NCBI GenBank assembly: GCA_902583295.1
Contig: CACHUY010000001.1
Coordinates: forward strand, 44,129-108,128
DNA from: an uncultured Pelagibacteraceae bacterium
GTDB lineage: Bacteria > Pseudomonadota > Alphaproteobacteria > Pelagibacterales > Pelagibacteraceae
Reading direction: 5' to 3'
DNA: 64,000 bases
The position numbers and the translations under genes are program-made. This document shows, piece after piece, positions 43,004 through 51,963 of this stretch (its first letter is position 1; each line of letters begins with the position of its first letter). The notes beneath the pieces are model-generated. The model made no database searches and was not told the DNA's origin. It worked only from the letters and a program-made list of their open reading frames with translations.

Positions 43004-43849
43004 TTAATTATTTTTTCTTAAGATATAAATAAAAATAAATCCAGTTATATACATTAGCAGTGCATAAGCTCCTGTTGGCACTATATAAGCTACATCATCA
43101 AAAATTAATGTTGCAACAAACACCGCTAAAGTTCCATTCTGCAGACCGCACTCTAATGCTATACATTTTTGTTGGGCTACTCCTGATACAAATTTTTTAG
43201 CAATAAAGTATGCCAATACCATCATCGCAACATTTAAAATTAATACTGCTAAACCTGCCTGAGCAAGATAGGTAAAAATATTATCTTTTTCTTCAATCCA
43301 TATTGCAACAAATACAATTACAAATAACCATCCTGTTAATTTATTAATTAAATTAATTTTAGATAAAATAAAATTTTCAGCAAACCCTCTTATAATCATT
43401 CCAATAATTACAGGGACTGTAACCACTAATGCCATTTTCACAGCAATACCAATTACTGAAATTTCTTTTGCAATGGTAACTCCCAAGATATTCGCTGAGT
43501 TAATTACAATTATTGGAATACTAATTATACAAATTAAACTAGTCACTGCAGTTAAAGAAATAGATAAAGCTACATCTCCATTAGCAAATTTTGTTAAAAC
43601 ATTTGAAGTAACACCCCCAGGTGCAGCTGCAATGATCAAGAGACCTACCGCAATAGCAGATGGAAGATCGAGACTAAGTGCAATGATTAAAGCTACAATT
43701 GGTAACAAAATTATTTGAGATAAAAAACCTACAATAAAATCTCTTGGTGTTCTTAATATTCTTGTAAAGTCTTTAATTGAAAGCCCAAGACCTAATCCTA
43801 ACATGATTAGAGCTAAAACTATTGGCGCAATTTTAGTAACTATTTCCAT
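43004..43849 (-). CDS. Bile acid:sodium symporter (BASS) family transporter
   Basis: A 281-residue protein with about nine hydrophobic segments and the SBF motifs: LGLGLSIKDF near 18-27, AAPGGVTSNVLTKFANGDVA near 74-94, the sodium-site-like region, and ALECGLQNGTLAVFVATLI near 228-246. Bacterial members import small organic anions with Na+; the substrate is unknown. It is convergent with the winged-helix gene (no gap) and divergent from pta. Confidence 0.87.
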   Translation of the reverse strand: MEIVTKIAPIVLALIMLGLGLGLSIKDFTRILRTPRDFIVGFLSQIILLPIVALIIALSLDLPSAIAVGLLIIAAAPGGVTSNVLTKFANGDVALSISLTAVTSLICIISIPIIVINSANILGVTIAKEISVIGIAVKMALVVTVPVIIGMIIRGFAENFILSKINLINKLTGWLFVIVFVAIWIEEKDNIFTYLAQAGLAVLILNVAMMVLAYFIAKKFVSGVAQQKCIALECGLQNGTLAVFVATLIFDDVAYIVPTGAYALLMYITGFIFIYILRKNN

Positions 43850-43933
43850 TCCAAGTAACCATATAGAATTATCTTAAAGATATTAAAATATTTTTCTATG
43901 TACATGAACATTATTTTCACATATTTGTAGCAA

Positions 43934-44845
43934 ATGCTCTCAAATAAAGAAATTGTTTGTCCCAATAATCTACTTGATGTAGCACATAGAAAAAAAGGTG
44001 TTAAAGCAGCAGTTGTAAATGCAGGAATGCCCTTGTCAATGCTGTCTGTTCAAGATGCAGTTAAAGAAAATTTAATTGAGCCAATTTTTATTGGAGATAA
44101 AAAAGAAATTCAAAAATGTGCTGAAGATTTAAAATGGGATATTTCCCAATATGAAATTATTGATGAAACTGTGGAGAATAATACAGCCCCTATTGCTGCT
44201 AAACTAGCAAGCGAAGATAAAGTGAAAATTATTGTAAAAGGTCATATTCATACTGATATTTTAATGAAAGAAGTTCTAAAGCGTGAATATAATTTAATGG
44301 GTAAAACTCGTTTAAGTCATATATGGCACATGACTATTGAAAAAGAAGATGCACCATTAATTATTACTGATGGTGCCTTAAATGTATTGCCTAATATTAA
44401 AACAAAAATGCACATACTTAAGAACGTCGTAGATTTCTCACACAGAATTGGTATTTCACGACCAAAAGTATCTATATTATCAGCAACAGAAGAAGTAATT
44501 GAGAGTGTACCTACTTCATTAGAGGCAGCAGAGCTCACAAAATTGGCAGAAAAAGAAAATTTAAATGCAGATGTATTTGGCCCTCTAGCTTTTGATAACA
44601 GTATCTCAAAAAAATCAGCAAGTATAAAAGGTATAAAAAATTCAGTAGCTGGAGAAGCAGATGTGCTATTAGTTCCTAGTGTTGAAGCAGGAAACGCTTT
44701 AGTAAAAATGATGATCTATTTTATGGGTGCTTGTGCTGCTGGTGTTGTAATTGGTGGCAAAGTTCCAGTTGTAATTACAAGTAGATCTGATGAAGCTCCA
44801 GCAAGATTGGCTTCTATTGCTGCTGCAGTAGTTGCATTAGATTAA
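43934..44845 (+). CDS. pta: Phosphate acetyl/butyryltransferase family
   Basis: A 303-residue single-domain Pta/Ptb enzyme: KVKIIVKGHIHTDILMKEVL near 95-115 and DVLLVPSVEAGNALVKMMIY near 238-257, the two family signatures. It interconverts acetyl phosphate and acetyl-CoA (or longer acyl forms). No acetate kinase is adjacent. In sulfonate degraders Xsc makes acetyl phosphate from sulfoacetaldehyde and a Pta follows, so the setting near tpa and tauABC is logical. It is followed by a HisD-like gene after 22 bp. Confidence 0.85.
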   Translation: MLSNKEIVCPNNLLDVAHRKKGVKAAVVNAGMPLSMLSVQDAVKENLIEPIFIGDKKEIQKCAEDLKWDISQYEIIDETVENNTAPIAAKLASEDKVKIIVKGHIHTDILMKEVLKREYNLMGKTRLSHIWHMTIEKEDAPLIITDGALNVLPNIKTKMHILKNVVDFSHRIGISRPKVSILSATEEVIESVPTSLEAAELTKLAEKENLNADVFGPLAFDNSISKKSASIKGIKNSVAGEADVLLVPSVEAGNALVKMMIYFMGACAAGVVIGGKVPVVITSRSDEAPARLASIAAAVVALD

Positions 44846-44867
44846 AGATAATATAAAAGATTTAAAA

Positions 44868-46154
44868 ATGACAATCATATATTTAAAAAAATCACCAAAA
44901 ACTTCATCAACTGATGATAGTAAAACTACAGGGATCGTCCAGAATCTTTTAAAAGATTTAGAGAATACTAAAGAACAAGGCTGTATTGATCTAACTAAAA
45001 AATTTGACAAATATGGTGGTGAAATAGTTGTTTCTAAAGAAAGAATTGAAGAAATTAAAAAATCATTAGATCAAAAAACGAAAGATGACATTCAATTTTC
45101 ATTTGATCGAGTTCGAAAGTTTGCTGAAGCACAATTGAAAAACTATGGTCAGGATTTTGAAGTTGAATTATCAGACGGCTTATTTGCCGGCCAAAAATTG
45201 ATACCTGTAAATACAGCTGGTTGTTATATTCCTGGTGGAAGGTATGCTCACATAGCCTCAGCGGTCATGAGTGTTACTACAGCTAAAGTTGCTGGAGTTA
45301 AAAATATTGTTGCATGCAGCCCTCCTAAAGAAGGTGTCGGTGCTCATCCAACAATTGTTTATACTGCTGATTTATGTGGAGCAGATGTAATTTTAAATCT
45401 TGGTGGTGTTCCAGCTATTGCAGCAATGACTAATGGATTATTCAATAACCCTCCTGCGGATATTATTGTAGGACCGGGAAATCAGTTTGTAGCTGAAGCA
45501 AAAAGAATTTTATTTGGAAAAGTAGGTATTGATTTGTTTGCTGGACCAACAGAAATTGGAATTATAGCAGATGCAAAAGCTGATCCTGAAATTGTAGCTG
45601 TAGATTTAGTTGGCCAAGCTGAACATGGGTATAATTCACCATGTTGGTTGTATACAACAAGTAAAGATCTTGCAGAAATAGTAATGAAAAGAGTTCCTGA
45701 ATTAATTGCAGAGCTTCCTGAAGTTCCAAGACAAAGTGCCGATGCAGCATGGAGAGATTATGGAGAAGTAATTTTATGTGATACCGATGAAGAAATGGTA
45801 AAAATTAGTGATGAATATGCACCTGAACACTTAGAAGTTCAAACAGAAAATTTGAAATGGTTTCATGAAAGACTAACAAATTATGGCTCTTTATTTGTTG
45901 GAGAAGAAACTACTGTTGCTTATGGAGATAAATGTTCAGGCACAAACCATATATTGCCTACTAAAGGTGCAGGAAGATATACAGGTGGTTTATTTGTAGG
46001 AAAATTTATCAAAACTTTAAGTTTTCAAAGAATGACCAAAGACTCTACCAAATTAGTTGGAGCTGCAGCAGCAAGAATTTCCAGGTATGAAGGTATGGAA
46101 GCACATGCAAGAACAGGAGATGTAAGACTAAGAAAATATGGATTTCAAAATTAA
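44868..46154 (+). CDS. HisD-family zinc dehydrogenase, candidate sulfopropanediol 3-dehydrogenase (HpsN-like)
   Basis: A 428-residue enzyme of the histidinol dehydrogenase family. Zn ligands and catalytic residues line up: VGQAEHGYNS (Q, H), YAPEHLEV (Glu and His base), the Asp in GDKCSGTNHILPT and the His in EGMEAHARTGDVRL. The N-terminus ITYLKK-like (MTIIYLKKSPK) and the ending RTGDVRLRKYG look more like the HpsN group than canonical HisD. No his genes are nearby, while sulfonate genes are. HpsN oxidises (R)-dihydroxypropanesulfonate to sulfolactate with NAD. The subfamily call is inference from memory and context; a histidine role remains possible. Confidence 0.65.
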   Translation: MTIIYLKKSPKTSSTDDSKTTGIVQNLLKDLENTKEQGCIDLTKKFDKYGGEIVVSKERIEEIKKSLDQKTKDDIQFSFDRVRKFAEAQLKNYGQDFEVELSDGLFAGQKLIPVNTAGCYIPGGRYAHIASAVMSVTTAKVAGVKNIVACSPPKEGVGAHPTIVYTADLCGADVILNLGGVPAIAAMTNGLFNNPPADIIVGPGNQFVAEAKRILFGKVGIDLFAGPTEIGIIADAKADPEIVAVDLVGQAEHGYNSPCWLYTTSKDLAEIVMKRVPELIAELPEVPRQSADAAWRDYGEVILCDTDEEMVKISDEYAPEHLEVQTENLKWFHERLTNYGSLFVGEETTVAYGDKCSGTNHILPTKGAGRYTGGLFVGKFIKTLSFQRMTKDSTKLVGAAAARISRYEGMEAHARTGDVRLRKYGFQN

Positions 46155-47206
46155 GATTTAATCCGCTTTCCGTTTTCATCAAATACAAAAATATCTTTTA
46201 AATTAAAACCTATTGTGTTTTGGATATTATTTTTACTTGGTATTTTTATACTAATTTCATAATTATCTTTTTTAATATAAATAATTTTTTCATTACCTAA
46301 GTTTTCAACCAATTCTATTTTTGGTTTAAATTTGTACTCACTATCATCAGAGACATTAAAATGTTCTGGTCTTATACCTATATAATAGTCTTTTTGTAAA
46401 AAATTTATTGAACCCATTTTAATTTTATTATCTAAAAAATTAATCTCACTATCTGAAATAATATTATCTTTTGTTATTTTAAGAATATTCATTTTTGGAG
46501 TACCAATAAATTGAGCTACAAAAATATTTGATGGATTACTGTAAATTTCATCTGGAGTACCTACTTGTTCAATATTTCCACCATTCAATATAACTATCCT
46601 GTCAGCCAATGTCATAGCCTCAACTTGGTCGTGAGTTACATAAATCATATTAGTTTTTATTTGATTGTGAAGTTTTGAAATTTCAACTCTCATTTCCGCT
46701 CTCAACGCAGCATCTAAATTAGATAACGGTTCATCAAACAAAAAAATTTTAGGATTTCTTGTTATAGCTCTTCCTATTGCAACTCTTTGTCTTTGACCTC
46801 CAGATAATTCTTTTGGCTTCCTCTGTAATAACTCTTCAATTTTTAGAATTTTTGCAGCTTGCATTACTTTTTTTTGTATTTCATCCTTTGGTTTTTTCTC
46901 GATTTTTAGACCAAAAGACATATTTTCAAAAACATTCATGTGTGGATAAAGTGCGTAGGACTGAAATACCATTGCTGTTTCTCTTTTAGATGGATGTAGA
47001 TTGTTTACTAATTGGTTATTAATAAATATTTCACCCTCATCAATTTGTTCTAAGCCAGCGATCATTCTTAACAATGTAGATTTTCCACATCCTGATGGTC
47101 CAATTAAAACAAGAAACTCATCTTCTTTTCCTAAAAGATTAAAATCTGTAATTATCTTATTAGATCCAAAAGATTTGTAAACACCATTAAATTTTATATT
47201 GGCCAT
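46151..47206 (-). CDS. Sugar-type ABC transporter ATP-binding protein (MalK/UgpC family), solitary
   Basis: A 351-residue ATPase with Walker A GPSGCGKSTLLR near 37-48, Q-loop MVFQSYALYP, signature LSGGQRQRVAIGR near 135, Walker B FLFDEPLSNLDAALR and His in YVTHDQVEA, then a C-terminal TOBE/OB domain (about 235-351). This class energises sugar or glycerol-phosphate importers. No permease or binding protein gene is beside it in the window, so it may serve transporters encoded elsewhere. It is convergent with the HisD-like gene (4-bp overlap). Confidence 0.9.
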   Translation of the reverse strand: MANIKFNGVYKSFGSNKIITDFNLLGKEDEFLVLIGPSGCGKSTLLRMIAGLEQIDEGEIFINNQLVNNLHPSKRETAMVFQSYALYPHMNVFENMSFGLKIEKKPKDEIQKKVMQAAKILKIEELLQRKPKELSGGQRQRVAIGRAITRNPKIFLFDEPLSNLDAALRAEMRVEISKLHNQIKTNMIYVTHDQVEAMTLADRIVILNGGNIEQVGTPDEIYSNPSNIFVAQFIGTPKMNILKITKDNIISDSEINFLDNKIKMGSINFLQKDYYIGIRPEHFNVSDDSEYKFKPKIELVENLGNEKIIYIKKDNYEISIKIPSKNNIQNTIGFNLKDIFVFDENGKRIKS

Positions 47207-47313
47207 ATTAATTTTTATTTATAAGAACATATAAATTTATATGATTTAATATATGAATTATATCAATTGCTAACTAGAAAAATATTTAAAAATTGAAAAA
47301 ATATTTTTAAATT

Positions 47314-47775
47314 TTAACTTTCAGGAACGAACAACAGGCACAAACCATTATTACAAAATCTTTTTCCAGTAGCAGTTGGGCCATCAAGAAAAACATGACC
47401 ATGATGAGCACCACAATTTGCACAATGATATTCCATTCTTCTCATACCAAAGGAATAGTCTATTTTAGTTTTAAAAGCACCTGGTAATGCCTCACTAAAA
47501 GATGGCCAGCCAGTTCCACTATCAAACTTTGCATCAGATGAAAATAATTTAGCTCCACAATTAGCACAATGGTAAAATCCTTTTCTTTTCTCATTAAGTA
47601 ATTTACTTGTAAAAGCTCTTTCTGTGCCCTCATTAAACATGATTTCTTTTTGCTTTTTAGTTAAATTTTTATTGATAATTTTTTTAATTTCCGAAAAAGC
47701 AAATTTGTAAGGGGCTAAAAGTAATGACAAAAACGATAGACTTACAATTTTTAAGAAATTTCTTTTGTTATTCAT
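47314..47775 (-). CDS. msrB: Peptide-methionine (R)-S-oxide reductase with export signal
   Basis: MsrB reduces methionine-R-sulfoxide in proteins. Residues 55-153 are the MsrB fold: TERAFTSKLLNE, two CANCG pairs binding zinc (near 70 and 116), FDSGTGWPSF, YHCANCGAHHGHVFLDGP and RFCNNGLCLLF with the catalytic Cys. The first 30 residues, NKRNFLKIVSLSFLSLLLAP, form a signal peptide or anchor with a KR-x-FLK start that is weakly Tat-like, so it likely acts in the periplasm. The conserved RYCxNSAxL ending is changed to RFCNNGLCL. Confidence 0.88.
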   Translation of the reverse strand: MNNKRNFLKIVSLSFLSLLLAPYKFAFSEIKKIINKNLTKKQKEIMFNEGTERAFTSKLLNEKRKGFYHCANCGAKLFSSDAKFDSGTGWPSFSEALPGAFKTKIDYSFGMRRMEYHCANCGAHHGHVFLDGPTATGKRFCNNGLCLLFVPES

Positions 47776-47906
47776 TTTATACTCATACGAAAAAAATCTA
47801 TTATTTCAATAAACACCTATGTCACAACAAATTAATAATTAAAATAATTCACTTTTATAAAATCTTGGGTACTATCTAGAATAAATATTTAATTCAAAGG
47901 AGAATA

Positions 47907-48272
47907 ATGAAGAAATTTGAAGAACTAATGAGCGTGAGCAGTGAAATTGAAAGTATAACTGCAGAAGATGCAAAGAAAAAGATTCATGACCCAAATGTCC
48001 AATTTATTGATGTTAGAGATAAAGAAAGCTTTTCAAAAGGAACAATAGGAAATGCTATCCACATGGATAGAGGTTTACTTGAGTTTTATTTAGCTGAAGG
48101 AAGCCCTCTTGAAAGCAAAATGTTTAAAGATAATCCAGATAAAGAATATGTAGTTTTTTGTGGTGTCGGCGGACAAGGTACACTAGCAACAAAAACTATG
48201 AAGGATATGGGAATTAAAAATGTAAAGAATATTTCTGGTGGTATTGCTGAGTGGAATAAAATTAAAGATTAA
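47907..48272 (+). CDS. Rhodanese-like domain protein
   Basis: A 121-residue single rhodanese domain: FIDVRDKESFSKGTIGNAIH near 36-55 and the active-site loop VVFCGVGGQGTLATKTM near 86-102, with Cys in place for sulfane-sulfur transfer, then GGIAEW. No signal peptide is seen. The partner is unknown. AAAGGAG lies ahead of the ATG. The 3' end overlaps the convergent LysE-type gene by 11 bp. Confidence 0.87.
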   Translation: MKKFEELMSVSSEIESITAEDAKKKIHDPNVQFIDVRDKESFSKGTIGNAIHMDRGLLEFYLAEGSPLESKMFKDNPDKEYVVFCGVGGQGTLATKTMKDMGIKNVKNISGGIAEWNKIKD

Positions 48273-48882
48273 TTGAATAAATTATTTCCCTAATCACATA
48301 TAAAGTGATTACAGACATAATAAAAATTATTACCCAATTAATTGTATTCCAAATTTTTTTGTTATTTAGGTATTTTGAAAAATAATTTGATGCATATCCT
48401 ATAGAAAAGAAAAAAAGTGTAGACGCTATAGAAGCTCCAACACCAAATATTATTTTATCATTTAACAAAAAACTTTTCGAAAAATTACCTAAAAAAAATA
48501 CAGTATCTGAATAAACGTGAGGATTTAAATAAGTAAAACCTAAAGTTTTAAAAATTATACTAATTAAAGATATTTTTTTAAAATTTTGATTTAAATCAAT
48601 TATTTTAATACTCAATTTTATTTTTGAATAAATAAAATAAATTAAAAATAAGACTAAAAGAATATTAAAAATTAATTCAACAGTATGTGTAAAATATTGA
48701 TTAAAATAATAAAAAAGAAAAATACCTACAAATATAAGAAAACAATCCGAAATTGAGCATATAAAACAAACAGTAAATGTATATTGTTTTTTTAAGCCCT
48801 GCTCAATTACAAATATATTTTGGGCTCCGATAGCTAATATTAGGCTTAGACTTGTAAAAAAACCTAGTAATAGAAATTCCAT
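48262..48882 (-). CDS. LysE/ArgO family amino acid exporter
   Basis: A 206-residue protein with six hydrophobic segments. The start LSLILAIGAQNIFVIEQGL contains the GAQNxFV motif of LysE/ArgO, followed by CFICSISDCFLIFVG and later TYLNPHVYSDTVFFLG, a conserved NPHVYLDT-like motif. It should export a basic or other amino acid. The substrate could be arginine or lysine as in ArgO. Confidence 0.87.
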   Translation of the reverse strand: MEFLLLGFFTSLSLILAIGAQNIFVIEQGLKKQYTFTVCFICSISDCFLIFVGIFLFYYFNQYFTHTVELIFNILLVLFLIYFIYSKIKLSIKIIDLNQNFKKISLISIIFKTLGFTYLNPHVYSDTVFFLGNFSKSFLLNDKIIFGVGASIASTLFFFSIGYASNYFSKYLNNKKIWNTINWVIIFIMSVITLYVIREIIYSINL

Positions 48883-48905
48883 TAAAAATAATTATTAAAA
48901 AATAA

Positions 48906-49316
48906 TTATTCTGAATTTGCTGTAAGAGTTTTGATTTCTAAAATATTTTCGTTTGGATCTTTAACAAAGAAAGTTTCTTGCTCATATTTGGTGCCTTTAA
49001 ATCTCAAATAAGGCTCATCATAATATTTTGTACCACTATCTTTTAATCTTTGCTTTAAACCATCAAAATCTTTTCTAGACAAATGAACTCCAAAATGAGG
49101 CACTGATACATTTCCCATATCAACATCATGTCTCTCACTATCCAGTTTATGCTCACTTTTATGGAGAGTTAATTCATTTCCCCAAAAATCAACATCTGCC
49201 CACTCTTGAGCTGAGTTATCTAATCTGCATCCTAAAGTTTCACTGTAAAATTTTTTTGCTATCTCTAAATCTCCACATGGTATGGCCAGGTGAAAACAGT
49301 TAGTATTTTTGTACAT
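48906..49316 (-). CDS. VOC (glyoxalase/dioxygenase fold) family protein
   Basis: A 136-residue vicinal oxygen chelate protein: FHLAIPCGDLEIAKKFYSE (first metal His) near 8-26, HFGVHLSRKDFDGLKQRL near 74-91 (second His) and FFVKDPNENILEIK near 117-130 (Glu). Metal-binding positions are thus kept. The substrate is unknown. Confidence 0.83.
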   Translation of the reverse strand: MYKNTNCFHLAIPCGDLEIAKKFYSETLGCRLDNSAQEWADVDFWGNELTLHKSEHKLDSERHDVDMGNVSVPHFGVHLSRKDFDGLKQRLKDSGTKYYDEPYLRFKGTKYEQETFFVKDPNENILEIKTLTANSE

Positions 49317-49384
49317 ATATTATCCTTTAATTACTGAATATAATCATTATATAACCTGTAATTTTAAATTCAACTAGCATAAAT

Positions 49385-49963
49385 ATGAATGACTTTTTAC
49401 AATCAATAATTGATCGAGACCCCGCGGCAAAGTCAAAATTAAGTTTAATTTTAACTTACCCAGGTGTTAAGGCAGTCTTTTTTCATAGAATAGCAAATTT
49501 TTTTTCTACAGCAAAATTTGATTTGATTGCAAGAATCATTTCACAATTTTCGAGATTCATGACTGGTATTGAAATTCATCCTAAAGCAAAAATAGGAAAA
49601 AATTTATTTATTGATCACGGTATGGGAGTTGTTATTGGAGAAACCTCAGAAATTGGTGATAATGTAACTATCTATCATATGGTAACTTTGGGTGGAATAG
49701 CTCCTTCTATAAATTCAGATAATCAAAGAAATGTTAAACGTCATCCAACAATTGAAAATGAAGTTGTTATTGGTTCAGGCGCTCAAGTATTAGGTCCAGT
49801 GACTGTTGGATGTTGTGCAAAAATTGGAGCTAATGCTGTAATTACAAAAGATGTTCCAGAAAAAGCTGTGATGGTTGGTATACCCGCTAAAAATGTTGGT
49901 ATGGCAGACAGTGAATTTAAACCATATGGTATTACTCCTGATAGTGATAAAAAATCAGACTAA
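49385..49963 (+). CDS. cysE: Serine O-acetyltransferase
   Basis: It makes O-acetylserine from serine and acetyl-CoA for cysteine synthesis. The 192 residues are the short EpsC/CysE type: [18 protein letters not shown] near 59-76 (catalytic His), [20 protein letters not shown], then hexapeptide repeats and the GVPAKNVG-like end. It is coupled to cysK by a 1-bp overlap (TAATG), making a two-gene cysteine operon. Confidence 0.92.
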   Translation: MNDFLQSIIDRDPAAKSKLSLILTYPGVKAVFFHRIANFFSTAKFDLIARIISQFSRFMTGIEIHPKAKIGKNLFIDHGMGVVIGETSEIGDNVTIYHMVTLGGIAPSINSDNQRNVKRHPTIENEVVIGSGAQVLGPVTVGCCAKIGANAVITKDVPEKAVMVGIPAKNVGMADSEFKPYGITPDSDKKSD

Positions 49964-50964
49964 TGAATGATATTCAAAATGATTTTATTTCAGGGATTGG
50001 AAATACTCCTTTAATAAAATTAAGAGCAGCATCAGAAATAACTGGTTGTAATATTTTTGGTAAAGCTGAATTCTTAAATCCAGGGGGATCTGTAAAAGAT
50101 AGGGCTGCACTGGCATTAATTAAAGATGCCCAAGAGAAAAAATTAATTGCTAAAGGTGGAACAGTTGTGGAAGGCACTGCTGGTAACACTGGAATTGGAT
50201 TAGGTCTTTTAGGAAATTCATTAGGGTATAAAACAATCATAGTAATGAATGACAATCAAACCCAAGAAAAAAAAGATCTCTTAAGAAACTTAGGTGCAGA
50301 ATTAAAATTAGTTCCAGCCAAACCTTATAAAGATGATAACAACTTTGTTAAAGTTGCTGCACGATTAGCCGATGAACTTAGACCTTCAAATAATAATGGA
50401 GTAATTTGGGCTAACCAATTTGATAATGTGGCAAATGCAAAAGGTCATTATGAAGGAACTGGTAAAGAAATTTGGGATCAAACTAAAGGTATCGTTGATG
50501 GATTTGTGTGTTCATCTGGAACCGGTGGAACAATTTCAGGTGTCAGTAATGCTCTTAAAGAAAAAAACAAAGATATAAAAATTTTTCTTTCAGATCCAAA
50601 AGGTTCTGCTCTTTACAATTATATAAAAAACGGAGAACTAAAATCTGAGGGCGGTTCAATAACTGAGGGTATTGGATCCAGTAGAATAACTGCAAACTTT
50701 AAAGATGCTAAAATTGATGACGCTTATTCAATTGATGATCATGAAGCCTTGCCAATTCTTTATGATTTAATTCAAAATGAAGGTTTGAGCTTAGGAACTA
50801 GCTGTGGGATAAATATTGCAGGAGCTATTAGAATGGGTAAAGAATTAGGACCAGGAAAAACAATTGTTACTATTCTTTGTGATAGAAGCGATAAATACGC
50901 TACTAAAATGTTCAATAAAAAGTTCTTAGAAGAAAAAGGATTGCCAATACCTAATTGGTTTTAA
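49963..50964 (+). CDS. cysK: Cysteine synthase (O-acetylserine sulfhydrylase)
   Basis: A 333-residue fold type II PLP enzyme: GNTPLIKLR near 12-20, NPGGSVKDRAALALI near 36-51 with Schiff-base Lys, VVEGTAGNTGIGLG near 66-79, and SSGTGGTISGVSNAL near 177-191. It condenses O-acetylserine and sulfide to cysteine. The TAGNTG in place of TSGNTG is a minor change that occurs in some subfamilies. Confidence 0.91.
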   Translation: MNDIQNDFISGIGNTPLIKLRAASEITGCNIFGKAEFLNPGGSVKDRAALALIKDAQEKKLIAKGGTVVEGTAGNTGIGLGLLGNSLGYKTIIVMNDNQTQEKKDLLRNLGAELKLVPAKPYKDDNNFVKVAARLADELRPSNNNGVIWANQFDNVANAKGHYEGTGKEIWDQTKGIVDGFVCSSGTGGTISGVSNALKEKNKDIKIFLSDPKGSALYNYIKNGELKSEGGSITEGIGSSRITANFKDAKIDDAYSIDDHEALPILYDLIQNEGLSLGTSCGINIAGAIRMGKELGPGKTIVTILCDRSDKYATKMFNKKFLEEKGLPIPNWF

Positions 50965-51377
50965 ACATAAATTTTATCAGCTAATCCGTAGCAAAGAACA
51001 CCACTTAATATTGTAAGCACTAACGGAGCATAAATTGCTTCATCTGAAGTTTTATCTGTATGACCAAGTTTATTTATTTTGGTACTATAAAAACCAACAA
51101 TAAAAGCACATAAGTTTTGCAAGAAAATTACATTAAAGAAGCCCCAAGTAGCTTCCAAGCCGTTAGGTCTTATAAAGCCGACATAGATTGCCATTAAGGT
51201 TGAGCCAATAAAAATAGATCCAAAAAATCTAACTACACCGGCACCTGTAGCATCCATGCCATATTGATTTAAAAAAGATTGAGTTTGGAAAACACATCTA
51301 AATCCATAGTAAGCAAAGCCTATAAAATGAATTAAAAAAAGAATTAAATAAAAAACTCCATTAAATTTTTCAACCAT
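50961..51377 (-). CDS. Four-helix membrane protein of unknown function
   Basis: About 138 residues from ATG 51377; the longer frame begins at TTG 51392. Four hydrophobic segments are seen, with RFFGSIFIGSTLMAIYVGFI in the second and LQNLCAFIVGFY in the third. The layout resembles DUF4345-like proteins but I cannot confirm this. It is convergent with cysK (4-bp overlap). The 194 bp upstream (51378-51571) are shared with the small-protein operon. Confidence 0.6.
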   Translation of the reverse strand: MVEKFNGVFYLILFLIHFIGFAYYGFRCVFQTQSFLNQYGMDATGAGVVRFFGSIFIGSTLMAIYVGFIRPNGLEATWGFFNVIFLQNLCAFIVGFYSTKINKLGHTDKTSDEAIYAPLVLTILSGVLCYGLADKIYV

Positions 51378-51477
51378 GTTTAACAATATCAAAAATAGGT
51401 TTTGAATACACTCTATTTTTTACGAAAATAAATCAAATTTCAATTGTGAGTTGATGAAGGTTTTGCATATTTAATAT

Positions 51478-51511
51478 ACACATTTGACGCATGACGTTTT
51501 AATGAATGTGT
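51478..51511. promoter_or_regulatory. Inverted repeat in the leader of the small-protein operon
   Basis: ACACATT (51478-51484) and AATGTGT (51505-51511) are perfect 7-bp arms 20 bases apart, with the direct repeat TGACGCATGACGT between them. A TATAAT lies a little downstream in GCGTTAATATAATATTAG (51533-51550). The arrangement fits an operator near a promoter upstream of the gene at 51572. Confidence 0.35.
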
Positions 51512-51571
51512 AACAGTATTAAAATAAAAATAGCGTTAATATAATATTAGAAAAAAATTATAGGAAGATTT

Positions 51572-51955
51572 ATGGAAGCAAAAGAAATAGTAAAAAAAGC
51601 TTACGAGGCTTTTAGTAAAGGTGACATGGAAACAATGTTTAATGACTTAGTTCATGATGATTGTACTTGGATTTTTCCAGGTGAAGTTGGCAAACACCCT
51701 TTATCAGGTACTCATAAAGGTAAACAAGCTATGATGGAAACTTTTCAAAAAATTCCAGGAGCTTGGGATAATTTTCAAGTCATTCCAGGAGAGATGATCT
51801 CTGAGGGTAATAAAGTATTTGTTAAATGTGAGGGAAAAGCAAGCGGCATGAATACGATGTTTGGTCATTTTTTTGAAGTAGCTGATAATGGTAAAATTTC
51901 AACAATGATAACCTACGATGACACTCTTAGCATGTTCAATGCAATGAAGAAGTAA
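51572..51955 (+). CDS. SnoaL-like/NTF2-fold small protein
   Basis: A 127-residue NTF2-superfamily protein. It starts with the helix EIVKKAYEAFSKGDMETMF, then HDDCTWIFPG and the strand set IPGEMISEGNKVFVKCEG, ending with YDDTLSMFNAMKK. SnoaL-like folds hold a hydrophobic pocket and serve as isomerases, hydrolases or binders. It is first in a run of twelve small co-directional genes, 8 bp ahead of the next, with AGGAAG before the ATG. The catalytic role is unknown. Confidence 0.82.
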   Translation: MEAKEIVKKAYEAFSKGDMETMFNDLVHDDCTWIFPGEVGKHPLSGTHKGKQAMMETFQKIPGAWDNFQVIPGEMISEGNKVFVKCEGKASGMNTMFGHFFEVADNGKISTMITYDDTLSMFNAMKK

Positions 51956-51963
51956 AGAACAAT

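Noticed and set aside
44868..46154. Plain annotation as histidine biosynthesis hisD
   Set aside because: Catalytic residues are shared by the whole family, there are no other his biosynthesis genes next to it, and termini and context look more like HpsN. Kept as HisD family with HpsN as a candidate only.
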